Part shown: piece by piece, positions 54,832 through 63,247 of the stretch
Layout: every line of letters starts with the position of its first letter
Numbering within the stretch: the stretch's first letter is position 1
Source: Lachnospiraceae bacterium
GTDB lineage: Bacteria > Bacillota > Clostridia > Lachnospirales > Lachnospiraceae
DNA: 64,000 bases
Direction: 5' to 3'
Assembly (NCBI GenBank): GCA_017520425.1
Contig: JAFXFO010000026.1
Span: 1-64,000, forward strand
Notes under the pieces: model-generated
What the model was told of the DNA's origin: nothing
The model's input: only the letters and a program-made list of their open reading frames with translations
Databases searched by the model: none
Program-made: the position numbers and the translations under genes

Positions 54832-55879
54832 AAAAATACTATCATTACGTATGGAACGTCAGCATTTTGTAAAAAAAGCCAACGAAGAAGAATACAAAGA
54901 GTTATATCGCGATTTGCAACCGGGACAAAATGTGTATTGGAATGGCTTTGGTCAGCCGCCCACACTTAGCTTTCGAGTGGCTTTTGATGATATTGAATTT
55001 AATGGAGAAAGACAGGGTAAGCGAGAGTTGGTGAAAGGGCGTTTTGCAAGCGGCAACCTTGGGTGGATAGTGCCGGAGGAGATGGAACTGTTTGCGGCAC
55101 TTTATCGAAAACCGTTAAACAATCCAACTTGGGAACAGGAGCAGATCCTGCATTTGATTGAAAAGGCAGGTCCTTTTACTATCCAGCAGTTAAAAGAAGA
55201 AACAGGGATGTTAGTGAAGCAGATTACGCCTATTTTGCATCGTTTACAGGAGGCATTTTTGATTTATGAGGACCAATATGACGGAGAATGGGACCGTGGG
55301 TGGTATCGCTTTGAGGAGATGTTTCCGGATGTAAAATTGGAACGATACACAAGATTAGAGGCGTTGAAAATAGTATTGCAGCGCTTTGCCTATCGAATGG
55401 TTTGGTTTGACACAGCTATGGCTAAGTCATTTTATAAAATACCCGAGAAAGAAATCAAGGTAGCAGTAGCATTGCTGGTAGAGGAAGGCTTACTGGTGGC
55501 TGAAAGCACCGGCTATCTGTTGGCAAGTGATGTAGAACACCTGAAAAACTATGAGGCGGTGGAAATGCACATTGTATATCCAATCCATAGAAATGATATC
55601 TTATACAAAGCACAGGAGCATATTCTGAAGGAAAAGGCAAAAGTATGGACGGAAGGATTGGATTATGACCATGAACCATTGCAGTATTTGTTAATTGATG
55701 GGGAGTTTCACGGGGCGTCTGTTGGGCATTTTCGAAATGGCCCATACGATTTGAATGATGTTGTTTGCGATTTGCCGGATGCGGAGAGGAGGAGAACGGA
55801 AATCGTAGAAGCGATTCGAGACGTTAATTATGGAAAGATGCCGGAACGGTTTATGGGGAAGAAGCTTGTAGAAGAATAG
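54824..55879 (+). CDS. Winged-helix DNA-binding protein, AlkZ/HTH_42-like
   Basis: 351 residues, soluble. The layout LSLRMERQHFVKKA, then a small strand region and a three-part winged-helix array (GPFTIQQLKEETGMLVKQIT, DRGWYRFEEMFPDV, YTRLEALKIVLQRFAYRMV), resembles AlkZ/YcaQ-type HTH_42 proteins. Those act as DNA glycosylases on alkylated or crosslinked DNA. The QxQ/D catalytic motif of AlkZ is not clear here, so glycosylase activity is not assured. Start 54824 (AAGGAAAG) overlaps the GyrI-like gene by 8 nt, indicating coupled translation. Confidence 0.6.
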   Translation: MNKKILSLRMERQHFVKKANEEEYKELYRDLQPGQNVYWNGFGQPPTLSFRVAFDDIEFNGERQGKRELVKGRFASGNLGWIVPEEMELFAALYRKPLNNPTWEQEQILHLIEKAGPFTIQQLKEETGMLVKQITPILHRLQEAFLIYEDQYDGEWDRGWYRFEEMFPDVKLERYTRLEALKIVLQRFAYRMVWFDTAMAKSFYKIPEKEIKVAVALLVEEGLLVAESTGYLLASDVEHLKNYEAVEMHIVYPIHRNDILYKAQEHILKEKAKVWTEGLDYDHEPLQYLLIDGEFHGASVGHFRNGPYDLNDVVCDLPDAERRRTEIVEAIRDVNYGKMPERFMGKKLVEE

Positions 55880-55889
55880 AAAAATTACT

Positions 55890-55920
55890 AACGACCGGGT
55901 GAATAATCCGGTCGTTTGGC
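55890..55920 (+). terminator. Terminator after the AlkZ-like gene
   Basis: A 9-bp perfect stem AACGACCGG/CCGGTCGTT with a 9-nt loop, 10 nt after the stop codon. The T-run is short. Confidence 0.7.
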
Positions 55921-56020
55921 TGGTGATTAAAGAAGCTTCTCAAATAATAATTGAGCGAGTCCTTTCTAGTATTAGTTGATTGAGTTTTCTAAAAAAATAT
56001 ATTAAAATAAAAGTCAGAAA

Positions 56021-56057
56021 TACCCGAAATTCACCAACCTTTTGGTGGTTTCGGGTA
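56021..56057 (+). promoter_or_regulatory. Hairpin upstream of the ABC exporter genes
   Basis: TACCCGAAA/TTTCGGGTA with an inner CACCAA/TTGGTG (15 bp in all), about 60 bp before the exporter start. No T-run follows. It could be an operator or leader structure. The flanking bases are AT-rich and no clear promoter can be assigned. Confidence 0.45.
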
Positions 56058-56119
56058 CATATATAGTGTGACAATTAAAAAGGTTCATTGGAGAATAAAA
56101 ATCATTAGGAGAAAACTTC

Positions 56120-58054
56120 GTGAAAAAGAGTACTGTAACAGAAGAAAATAAAAAGAGGAAAATACGTAGGGGTGAAACTGTTTTATCGGGGGAGCGAGAT
56201 AAAGAGGGGAAGTTAAAGGTGCCCCATACCGATTATGGTCTGTTTTCCAATATGGCTTACATCGTGAAAAAGATGTGGCAATACAAAAGGATTTGCATCT
56301 GGCTTATTTTGATTGGTGCAGTGACTCAGTCCGTGATGCGGTATTTGTGGAGCTACATTGCAAAATTTGTAATTGATATCGTACAGATTCAGGCAGGACA
56401 AGCGCAGAAGGACATAAAACCACTTGTATGGGTGTTGTTAATCGCTCTTATTGTGGAAGTGGTTTGTATGGGTGCCAATATCATTATTGAGAGTAAAACA
56501 TGGTATTTTATCAAGGTACGTATGGATATGATAACAGAACGTATCGACAAGGTGTTATCCATGGATTATCAGACTCTGGAGCAACCCCATATGCTGAATA
56601 TGTTTCAGAAGGCTAATAATGCTACCGGAAGTAATAATAGTGGCGTGGAAGGTATGATGCATTGTATGAACAAGATGGGTACGCTGATAGTGACCATGAT
56701 TGTCAGTGCGTCTGCCATCATCGGTTTGGATTGGCGTTTGATTATTGCGCTGACGGTGGCTATGCTGACCAATTACGGCTCTTATTTACTGTCCGTGAAG
56801 CAAGACAAGGTTGCCTATTGGGACAAGATGGCACCTAACTGGCGAAAAATAAATTATATGGAGCGTTGTACTCAGGATTTTGATTATGCCAAGGACGTCC
56901 GCCTTTTTAACATGAAAAATTGGCTTTTGGGCAAGCAGGCGGAAGTTTTAAGGGATTCCGAGAAGAAATATGCAAAGAGCCGTAATTACTGGCTACGACA
57001 TTCCTTTATCTATTCCTTTACCAGTTTGTGTTCCGGTGCCATCATGTACTATATTCTGATTGTGGAAGTGTTGGAAAAGGGTTTGGAAATCGGTAATTTT
57101 ACGCTGTTTTTAGGACTATGCGCGGCCTTTTCTTCCGCTCTTTCGGATTTTTATGCCACAGTAGGAGATATCCAGCGTTGCTCCATGCAGACCGATGACT
57201 TTAGAACCTTTATGGATTATCCTACGGAAGAGACAGGGGATTTTCTGGAGCTTTCTAAAGTGTTGGAAGGAAAATCACCAAGCTTTGAGTTTAAAAATGT
57301 ATCCTTCCGCTATGAAGGAGCTGAGCAGTATGCTTTAAAGAATCTGAATCTAAGCTTCCCGGCAGGACAGCGTCTGGCAGTGGTTGGGTTAAACGGTGCA
57401 GGCAAAACAACCTTTATCAAGCTGCTATTACGTTTATATGATGTGACGGAAGGTGAAATCCTTTTAAATGGTGTGAATATTAAAAGATTTCGAAGAAATG
57501 AATATTACAAGGTGTTTGCACCGGTATTCCAGAATGTGGAGCTATTCGCCTTTCCCATGGCGGAGAATGTGTCCATGCTAAGTCCCGAAAATACGGACAA
57601 GAAACTGGCAGAGGAATGTATTACTATGGCAGGTTTGAGCCAGAAGGTAGAAAGTTTGGAAAAAGGTGTGGATACAGAACTTCTAAAAATTGTTCATGAA
57701 GATGGTGTGGATTTGTCCGGTGGCGAAAAGCAGAAGCTGGCACTGGCAAGGGCTTTGTACAAGGATGCACCGGTGATTGTACTGGACGAGCCTACCGCAG
57801 CCTTGGATGCACTGGCAGAGTATGAACTGTACCAGAATTTTGATAAGATGATTCAGGAAAAGTCCGCGGTTTATATTTCTCACAGATTGTCTTCCACCCG
57901 TTTCTGCGATGTGATTGCCATGTTTGTGGCCGGTGAAATGGTGGAATACGGTACCCATGAGGAATTGCTTGCAAAAAATGGTGCTTATGCAGAGATTTTC
58001 CGAGTACAGGCACAGTATTATGAGGAACAGGAGGGCGGAGCAGATGAAAGATAA
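56120..58054 (+). CDS. ABC exporter half (type I: TM plus ATPase), subunit 1
   Basis: 644 residues from a GTG with AGGAG upstream. A basic cytoplasmic N-terminus (~1-55) precedes a six-helix membrane domain (to ~375). The ATPase domain has Walker A VGLNGAGKTTF, signature LSGGEKQKLALARAL, Walker B VIVLDEPTAALD and the H-loop in YISHRLSST. It overlaps the next exporter gene by 11 nt, and the two form a heterodimer. It probably exports a small molecule or peptide; the link to the GyrI/AlkZ genes upstream is by position only. Confidence 0.94.
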   Translation: MKKSTVTEENKKRKIRRGETVLSGERDKEGKLKVPHTDYGLFSNMAYIVKKMWQYKRICIWLILIGAVTQSVMRYLWSYIAKFVIDIVQIQAGQAQKDIKPLVWVLLIALIVEVVCMGANIIIESKTWYFIKVRMDMITERIDKVLSMDYQTLEQPHMLNMFQKANNATGSNNSGVEGMMHCMNKMGTLIVTMIVSASAIIGLDWRLIIALTVAMLTNYGSYLLSVKQDKVAYWDKMAPNWRKINYMERCTQDFDYAKDVRLFNMKNWLLGKQAEVLRDSEKKYAKSRNYWLRHSFIYSFTSLCSGAIMYYILIVEVLEKGLEIGNFTLFLGLCAAFSSALSDFYATVGDIQRCSMQTDDFRTFMDYPTEETGDFLELSKVLEGKSPSFEFKNVSFRYEGAEQYALKNLNLSFPAGQRLAVVGLNGAGKTTFIKLLLRLYDVTEGEILLNGVNIKRFRRNEYYKVFAPVFQNVELFAFPMAENVSMLSPENTDKKLAEECITMAGLSQKVESLEKGVDTELLKIVHEDGVDLSGGEKQKLALARALYKDAPVIVLDEPTAALDALAEYELYQNFDKMIQEKSAVYISHRLSSTRFCDVIAMFVAGEMVEYGTHEELLAKNGAYAEIFRVQAQYYEEQEGGADER

Positions 58055-59828
58055 TGTAATTTTGAAAGTATATAAGTATTTCCTGCCATCAGCCTGGAGA
58101 CGGTATAAGGGCTACTTTATCATTCGTTTTTTACGTTTGATTGTAAATACCATTACCCCCTTTGTCCCTATTCTTTTTATGCCACGGATTGTGGATGAAC
58201 TGGTGGGAAGCAGGGATGTGAAAAGAATTACCACCTATGTGTTGGTGATTTTGATTACAGAATATGTATTAAATAATTTAAACGGTCTGTTTGGGAATAT
58301 TTTGGAGCGTTACAGTCAGAAGTTTGAAAATTATTATACCGCACTAATGAGTGGCAGAATCATGGAGTTGGATTTCCAGTTGACGGAAGATAAGAAGGCT
58401 TTGGATCAGATAGAGCTGGCTAAGAACGGTATGAGCTGGTATTCCGGAGGGTTAAACGGTATTGTAGAGCCTTTATTTAATATGGCGACGGCCCTTCTTA
58501 CCGTGGCCGGTGTGGTGGTGATTATAGCCGGTCAGGCTCCACTTATTCTATTGATTACTCTGGTACTTTTGGTGTTGTCTGCGGTCATCAATAAGAAGAT
58601 GAATCAAATCGAGCAGGAGCAGTATGCGAAATTATCAAAAATCAACAGAGTATTCGGCTATATGGGCTGGGAACTGACGGATTTTCGCTACGGAAAGGAT
58701 ATCAGACTGTATGGCGCTAAAGACATGATGGTAAATAAGTGGCGTAATTACAGTGCTACCTTTGTGGAAATGTGGGGAGAACTTTCCCACAAGCTGATCT
58801 CCTTACGTTTGTTACTCATGATAGTGGATGTGATTCGTGATTTCGGCATCTATCTTTATGTGGGTGTTTTGGCTATTTGGGGACGAATTAGTATTGGTGT
58901 AACCACGCAGATGTTTACGGCAGCAGGTACCTTTTACAACTCTATGAGAAATCTGGTGATGGGGTATCAGGATTTGTGCAAAAGGACCCATTATGCAAAC
59001 GAATATGTGAAGTTTATGGATTATCCGGCTGCCATTATGAAGGGAACGAAGCCGGTTGGTGAAGGTCCTCATACCTTTGAATTTAGAAATATGTCCTTCT
59101 CTTATCCGGGTGCGGATGTGGAAGTGTTAAAGGATATTAATCTGACCCTGACGCCCGGAGAGCATCTTTCCATCGTAGGTCTCAACGGTGCCGGCAAAAC
59201 TACTTTGGTGAAGCTGTTATGTCGTTTGTATGACCCTACGGAAGGCGCCATTTACATGGATGGGGTGGATATCAGAGAGTATGATTATGAGCAGTATATG
59301 AATGTATTTGCCCCGGTATTTCAGGACTTTAAACTTTTTGCTTTTTCCATGAAGGAAAACGTGTTGATTCAGGCAAAGGATACACCGGAGAGGGAGGCGG
59401 AGATGACCAAGGTCCTGGACAAGGTGGGACTGACAGAAAAGCTTTCCACACTTTCCAAAGGGGTGAATACCTATGTGTTTAAGCATTTCGATGAGGATGG
59501 TATCGAACCCTCTGGCGGAGAACAGCAGAAGCTGGCTATTGCCAGAGCCCTGTATAAGAATGCACCGGTGGTGATTCTGGATGAGCCTACTGCGGCCTTG
59601 GACCCCATGGCGGAGTATGAAATCTATCGCCAGTTTAATGACCTTGTGGATGAAAGAACGGCGATTTACATATCCCACAGACTTTCCAGCTGCCAGTTCT
59701 GTGACAGGATTGCAGTATTCTCCGATAAGGAGATTAAGGAGTACGGTACCCATGCCGAGCTGGTGAATAAGAAGAATGGTATCTATGCAGAAATGTTTGC
59801 TGCTCAGGCGCAGTATTATCAGGCGTAA
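58044..59828 (+). CDS. ABC exporter half (type I), subunit 2
   Basis: 594 residues. The ATG at 58044 has GGAGGGCGGAG upstream and overlaps the partner gene by 11 nt. A six-helix membrane domain is followed by an ATPase with Walker A VGLNGAGKTTL, signature ending PSGGEQQKLAIARAL (Pro before SGGE instead of Leu), Walker B VVILDEPTAALDP and H-loop YISHRLSSC. One signature is slightly degenerate, as often seen in heterodimeric exporters with one consensus ATP site. Confidence 0.94.
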   Translation: MKDNVILKVYKYFLPSAWRRYKGYFIIRFLRLIVNTITPFVPILFMPRIVDELVGSRDVKRITTYVLVILITEYVLNNLNGLFGNILERYSQKFENYYTALMSGRIMELDFQLTEDKKALDQIELAKNGMSWYSGGLNGIVEPLFNMATALLTVAGVVVIIAGQAPLILLITLVLLVLSAVINKKMNQIEQEQYAKLSKINRVFGYMGWELTDFRYGKDIRLYGAKDMMVNKWRNYSATFVEMWGELSHKLISLRLLLMIVDVIRDFGIYLYVGVLAIWGRISIGVTTQMFTAAGTFYNSMRNLVMGYQDLCKRTHYANEYVKFMDYPAAIMKGTKPVGEGPHTFEFRNMSFSYPGADVEVLKDINLTLTPGEHLSIVGLNGAGKTTLVKLLCRLYDPTEGAIYMDGVDIREYDYEQYMNVFAPVFQDFKLFAFSMKENVLIQAKDTPEREAEMTKVLDKVGLTEKLSTLSKGVNTYVFKHFDEDGIEPSGGEQQKLAIARALYKNAPVVILDEPTAALDPMAEYEIYRQFNDLVDERTAIYISHRLSSCQFCDRIAVFSDKEIKEYGTHAELVNKKNGIYAEMFAAQAQYYQA

Positions 59829-59888
59829 GTGTACAGTGAGGATATGTACATACGGTTTAAGTGATACGTTTCAGATTGGAAAAATAAG

Positions 59889-60144
59889 ATTGGGCATAGA
59901 AGAGATTGGTGACTCTTCTATGCCCAATTTATATGTGCGTTTATAGAGAAAATCTGATTAAAATGTACATTTTGGGCATAGAAAGAGTAGTTATTGGATT
60001 AGTGCCCGTATAATAGGGCGAAACTTGGGCATAAAAAGAAGAAAATCTCTGTGCATGCCCAAAAGCAATAATAATGTGGTCATTTTAGGTTGGGACGGTT
60101 TTGGAATTGGGTGTAGAATAAGAAAAATAAGAGTCTATACCCAA
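59889..60144. repeat. Hairpin array 2 downstream of the ABC exporter
   Basis: Alternating copies of TTGGGC(AT)AGA and its complement. A 16-bp perfect hairpin, 59889-59904 with 59913-59928 (TTGGGCATAGA core). A copy at 59972 with a poor partner near 60000. TTGGGCAT (60025) with ATGCCCAA (60055). TTGGGTGTAGA (60107) with TCTATACCCAA (60134), kept by one G-U. Neighbouring arms can also pair inside-out, e.g. 59917-59927 with 59972-59982. The core GGGY(AT)AGAA is shared with array 1. The first hairpin may double as the operon terminator. Otherwise this 480-bp gap holds no gene. Confidence 0.7.
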
Positions 60145-60204
60145 AAGGCCTTTAATAGTAATGGAATCCTTTAGAGTATGTTGGTAATATTCGGAAATAA
60201 TGAC

Positions 60205-60243
60205 TTGACAAACAAAATCATATATGATTATATAATCATATAT
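60205..60243 (+). promoter_or_regulatory. Promoter with 24-bp perfect palindrome upstream of the methyltransferase
   Basis: TTGACA (60205-60210) is followed by an AT-rich region with candidate -10 boxes (TATATA at 60229, TATAAT at 60231). 60220-60243 is a perfect 24-bp palindrome (half-site ATATATGATTAT) covering them. A dimeric regulator probably binds here; its gene is not adjacent. Confidence 0.65.
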
Positions 60244-60306
60244 AAAGATGAAGAGAGATACATTATGAAAGAAAAGTAATTTATGAAATGAAGGAGGATT
60301 CGAAAC

Positions 60307-60948
60307 ATGAGCAAAGACAAGGACAATAAAAACTTCTGGCAAAGATATGCCCCTATATATTGGATGTTTGTTAGAAGCGCAGGTAAGGCATATGACGAGA
60401 TTTCAGAACGGATAAGAAACTACATACAAAAAGATAGTAAGGTGTTGGAACTGGCCTGTGGTACCGGAGAATTTACCTTTCGTTTGGCGAAGAAATGTGA
60501 AAGCTGGACGGCAACGGACTTTTCCGAAAACATGCTAACGGAAGCAAAGAATGCCTATGCAAAGACTGGTCAAAGTATGGAAGGATTAAATTTTGAATGG
60601 CAGGACGCGACAGATTTATCTTATGAAAAAGAATGCTTTGACGCGGTGATGATAGCTAATGCTCTTCACATTATGCCGGAACCGGAAAAGGCACTAGAGG
60701 AGATTCGACGAGTGTTAAAGCCGGAAGGGCTATTATTTGCCCCGACCTTTATGTATCGTGAGGGGAGTGGATTTTTGATTCGCTCAGGATTCTTTAAGCT
60801 TTTCGGATTTAAGGCGTATATGAATCTGCACGGAAAGGAATTTGCAGAGTTTATCGAAAAGCAAGGCTTTCAAGTATTGGAGTGTGATATAATCAAATGT
60901 AAGGTATCTCCATTGTGTTGTTTGATTGCAAGGAAAAGAGAGGTGTAG
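60307..60948 (+). CDS. Class I SAM-dependent methyltransferase
   Basis: 213 residues, single Rossmann domain. SAM motif I is VLELACGTGEFTFRLA near residue 48, followed by an acidic WTATDFSENML and the post-motif ALHIMPEPEKALEEIRRVLKPEG (UbiE/Methyltransf_11 style). The substrate is unknown; small molecule or lipid is more likely than RNA. GGAGG precedes the ATG. A small membrane-protein gene follows by 2 nt, so the two are in one operon under the palindromic promoter. Confidence 0.9.
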   Translation: MSKDKDNKNFWQRYAPIYWMFVRSAGKAYDEISERIRNYIQKDSKVLELACGTGEFTFRLAKKCESWTATDFSENMLTEAKNAYAKTGQSMEGLNFEWQDATDLSYEKECFDAVMIANALHIMPEPEKALEEIRRVLKPEGLLFAPTFMYREGSGFLIRSGFFKLFGFKAYMNLHGKEFAEFIEKQGFQVLECDIIKCKVSPLCCLIARKREV

Positions 60949-60950
60949 AT

Positions 60951-61442
60951 ATGGTTTTATTGATAGAATGTGTGGTGTGTTGTGTATTGTTTACTGCGTT
61001 TGTTATGCGGGCTATCTATAAGGACCCGATCAGCCTGATAAAGTCCTATCCGCCGGCGATTATTAAGAGAGTAGAAGAATTGTCCCAATATAAGGATACA
61101 ATCAAGAGTCGTGAAAAAAAGCATGCTTATCAAAAATTGATAGCGGTTTTTGTGTTTGTAATCGTATTGGCTGCGTTGGCATACTTTTCGGGATGTAGGA
61201 CCTTGGGAACCACATTCAGACATGTTTTTATATTGTTTTTGGTGGTGAATTTTTATGATTTCCTGGTGCTGGACTGGTGGCATTTTTGCCACAGTAAAAG
61301 AGTCAGAATACCTGGAACAGAAGATATGATAAAGGAATATCAAAATCCATGGTTTCACTTCCGAGGTGCTTGTAAAGGAACTGTTTTAGGATTGATGGTA
61401 GCGCTGATGGCCGGTGGATTGATACATTTTATAGCAAAGTAA
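60951..61442 (+). CDS. Small integral membrane protein
   Basis: About 163 residues from the ATG at 60951. About four hydrophobic segments: ~2-18, ~62-80, ~88-106 and ~140-160. Between the last two is VLDWWHFCHSKRVRIPGTEDM. No family recognised. Its tight spacing to the methyltransferase gene suggests a shared task, possibly on a membrane lipid; this is inference. Confidence 0.75.
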   Translation: MVLLIECVVCCVLFTAFVMRAIYKDPISLIKSYPPAIIKRVEELSQYKDTIKSREKKHAYQKLIAVFVFVIVLAALAYFSGCRTLGTTFRHVFILFLVVNFYDFLVLDWWHFCHSKRVRIPGTEDMIKEYQNPWFHFRGACKGTVLGLMVALMAGGLIHFIAK

Positions 61443-61462
61443 ATATAATTTAAATATTTTTC

Positions 61463-61499
61463 CAACCTTTTTCACTTACCTGTGTCTATATAAGTGAAA
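61463..61499 (+). promoter_or_regulatory. ECF-type promoter with inverted repeat, upstream of the sigma-factor gene
   Basis: CAACCTTTTT (-35-like, 61463-61472) and GTCTATATA (-10-like, from 61484) fit the AAC/GTC pattern of ECF sigma promoters and not the sigma-A consensus. TTTCACTTA (61470-61478) and TAAGTGAAA (61491-61499) form a perfect 9-bp inverted repeat over it. Autoregulation by the sigma factor is likely. Confidence 0.6.
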
Positions 61500-61559
61500 G
61501 CTTTCAAAACCGGTACAATAAGTTTAAATTCACCGGTACAGATTATGAGGGAACAGTTG

Positions 61560-63182
61560 ATGAACAAACAAGAAGCAGAAAAAGTAATTGCAGAATACGT
61601 AAAGCCTATATTCGGATTTGCACTGAAGCGTTGCAAATCCCAGGAGGATGCTGAGGATTTGGCCCAGGAGATTGTATTAAGAGCATTTAAGAGTCTTCTG
61701 GTGAAGGAGGATATCCTGGATGTGGGGAAGTTTATATGGACCATTGCCCATAATACTTTGAGCAACTATTATCGTAGTGCATCTAAAATGGCAATAGGTG
61801 TATCCGTTGATGATGTGGCAGAGACATTGGCAGACCCGAGGAATGATTTTGATGAAGAGGAGGACAAGGAAGAGATAGGCCGTTTGCAGAAAGAAATTGC
61901 CTATTTGTCCAAGCTGCAGCGTCAAATTGTGATTGCATATTACTTTGAAAACCGTAAACAGGTGGAGATTGCAGAGGAACTGCAGGTGCCTGTGGGAACG
62001 GTGAAATGGCACTTGTTTGAAGCTAAGAAAGAGCTGAAAAGAGGTATGGAAAAGATGAGAGAAGCGAGTGAATTAAAGTTTAACCCTATTAAATTTGATG
62101 TTTATGGATTTAGTGGGTCCATGGGAACGAAGTCGCCGGATGAATTTTTGCGTTCTGCCATTGCACAGAACATCTGCTATATTGTACGAAAAGAAGCAAA
62201 ATCCATTCACGAAATTGCCGATTCGTTGGGCGTATCCCCTGTATTTGTGGAGGGCGAAGTAGCATTTTTGGAGGAGTACGGATTTTTACTGCAACAAAAG
62301 GATAAGTATATTGCCAATTTTGTCATTGATGAGGCCACTTCGGAGGAACTTGCATTACAGAGCGAGGTTTACAGACAGGCAGCAGAACCCTTTGCCAATG
62401 ATTTGTATGATGAATTGATAAAGAGTGGTATTTTAGAGGATGAGAGGATTCGTTGTTCGAAAGAGGATAAGAATTTCCTGTTATGGTCCCTGCTGCCCTT
62501 TGCAATTGCTTATTCCTCAGAAGCGGAGGAAGAGATATCCTTTGACGAGGTGGCAACCCTTCGCCCGGATGGTGGGAAAAATATTTATCAGGCAATTGTA
62601 TTGCCCAAGGATAAAAAATTGACGGGATTATACGAGGCAATGAAGAATTGGTGCGGTCCCATGTGGAACGGTACAGAGGAATTGATGCTTTGGCAAATTG
62701 ATACACCATGGTCAGAACGGGAAAAGCCCGATGAAAGAAATGTGCAGGAAGAGCATAGCAAAGTGCTGGCATTATATGGTTATCAACAGAATAATGTTTT
62801 GTCCCGGTCTGATTATGCATGGCTTGCGGAAAGAGGATATATAAAGCTGAAACGAAATGGAAATCCGGATTTTCTGGCAGAATGGCAGATTGTGATTTTG
62901 CAGGATGCGCAGATTAAGAAAGCGTTGATTACCATAGGAAAAAAGATTCAGGAGAAATATAAAGAGAGGTTTAAGCAATTGAAGGGTTCTTATGAAGAAG
63001 TCATACTTGCAGATACACCAAAGCATTTGAAGAAGATGAGACAGTATTTTGCGCAGTATACTCTCAATTGTGACGGCGCGTTTATATGGTATTGTATATG
63101 TGTTCTTTTAGAAAATGGCAAGCTGAAGCTGCCTACAGAGGAGCAACGGAAAGCTTTGACCACTGTTCTTTGTTCTTTATAA
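61560..63182 (+). CDS. ECF-type RNA polymerase sigma factor with long C-terminal extension
   Basis: About 540 residues from ATG 61560 (GAGGGA upstream; ATG 61545 and 61494 are alternatives). Residues ~1-75 are sigma-70 region 2 (FALKRCKSQEDAEDLAQEIV and FIWTIAHNTLSNYYR). Residues ~110-165 are region 4 (LSKLQRQIVIAYYFENRKQ, EELQVPVGTVKWHLFEAKKEL). The remaining ~360 residues have no membrane segment and include a second possible HTH (~215-265; KSIHEIADSLGVSPVFVEGE). ECF factors are usually about 200 residues, so this is a large extension, possibly a sensor or built-in regulator. No separate anti-sigma gene is seen. Confidence 0.85.
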   Translation: MNKQEAEKVIAEYVKPIFGFALKRCKSQEDAEDLAQEIVLRAFKSLLVKEDILDVGKFIWTIAHNTLSNYYRSASKMAIGVSVDDVAETLADPRNDFDEEEDKEEIGRLQKEIAYLSKLQRQIVIAYYFENRKQVEIAEELQVPVGTVKWHLFEAKKELKRGMEKMREASELKFNPIKFDVYGFSGSMGTKSPDEFLRSAIAQNICYIVRKEAKSIHEIADSLGVSPVFVEGEVAFLEEYGFLLQQKDKYIANFVIDEATSEELALQSEVYRQAAEPFANDLYDELIKSGILEDERIRCSKEDKNFLLWSLLPFAIAYSSEAEEEISFDEVATLRPDGGKNIYQAIVLPKDKKLTGLYEAMKNWCGPMWNGTEELMLWQIDTPWSEREKPDERNVQEEHSKVLALYGYQQNNVLSRSDYAWLAERGYIKLKRNGNPDFLAEWQIVILQDAQIKKALITIGKKIQEKYKERFKQLKGSYEEVILADTPKHLKKMRQYFAQYTLNCDGAFIWYCICVLLENGKLKLPTEEQRKALTTVLCSL

Positions 63183-63186
63183 TAGT

Positions 63187-63221
63187 TAAGGGTCTGTTAT
63201 TTATATGTAACAGACCCTTTA
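63187..63221. terminator. Bidirectional terminator between sigma factor and CBM2-like genes
   Basis: A 12-13-bp stem AAGGGTCTGTTA/TAACAGACCCTT with an 8-nt loop. It starts 4 nt after the sigma-factor stop, between convergent genes, with T/A-rich flanks on both strands. Confidence 0.88.
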
Positions 63222-63247
63222 TATATTTGAACCTAATATTAGAGAAT

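Noticed and set aside
57915-58043. N-terminal extension of the second ABC exporter subunit
   Set aside because: Those codons lie within the first subunit gene and have no ribosome site; ATG 58044 has a good site and starts the typical N-terminus.
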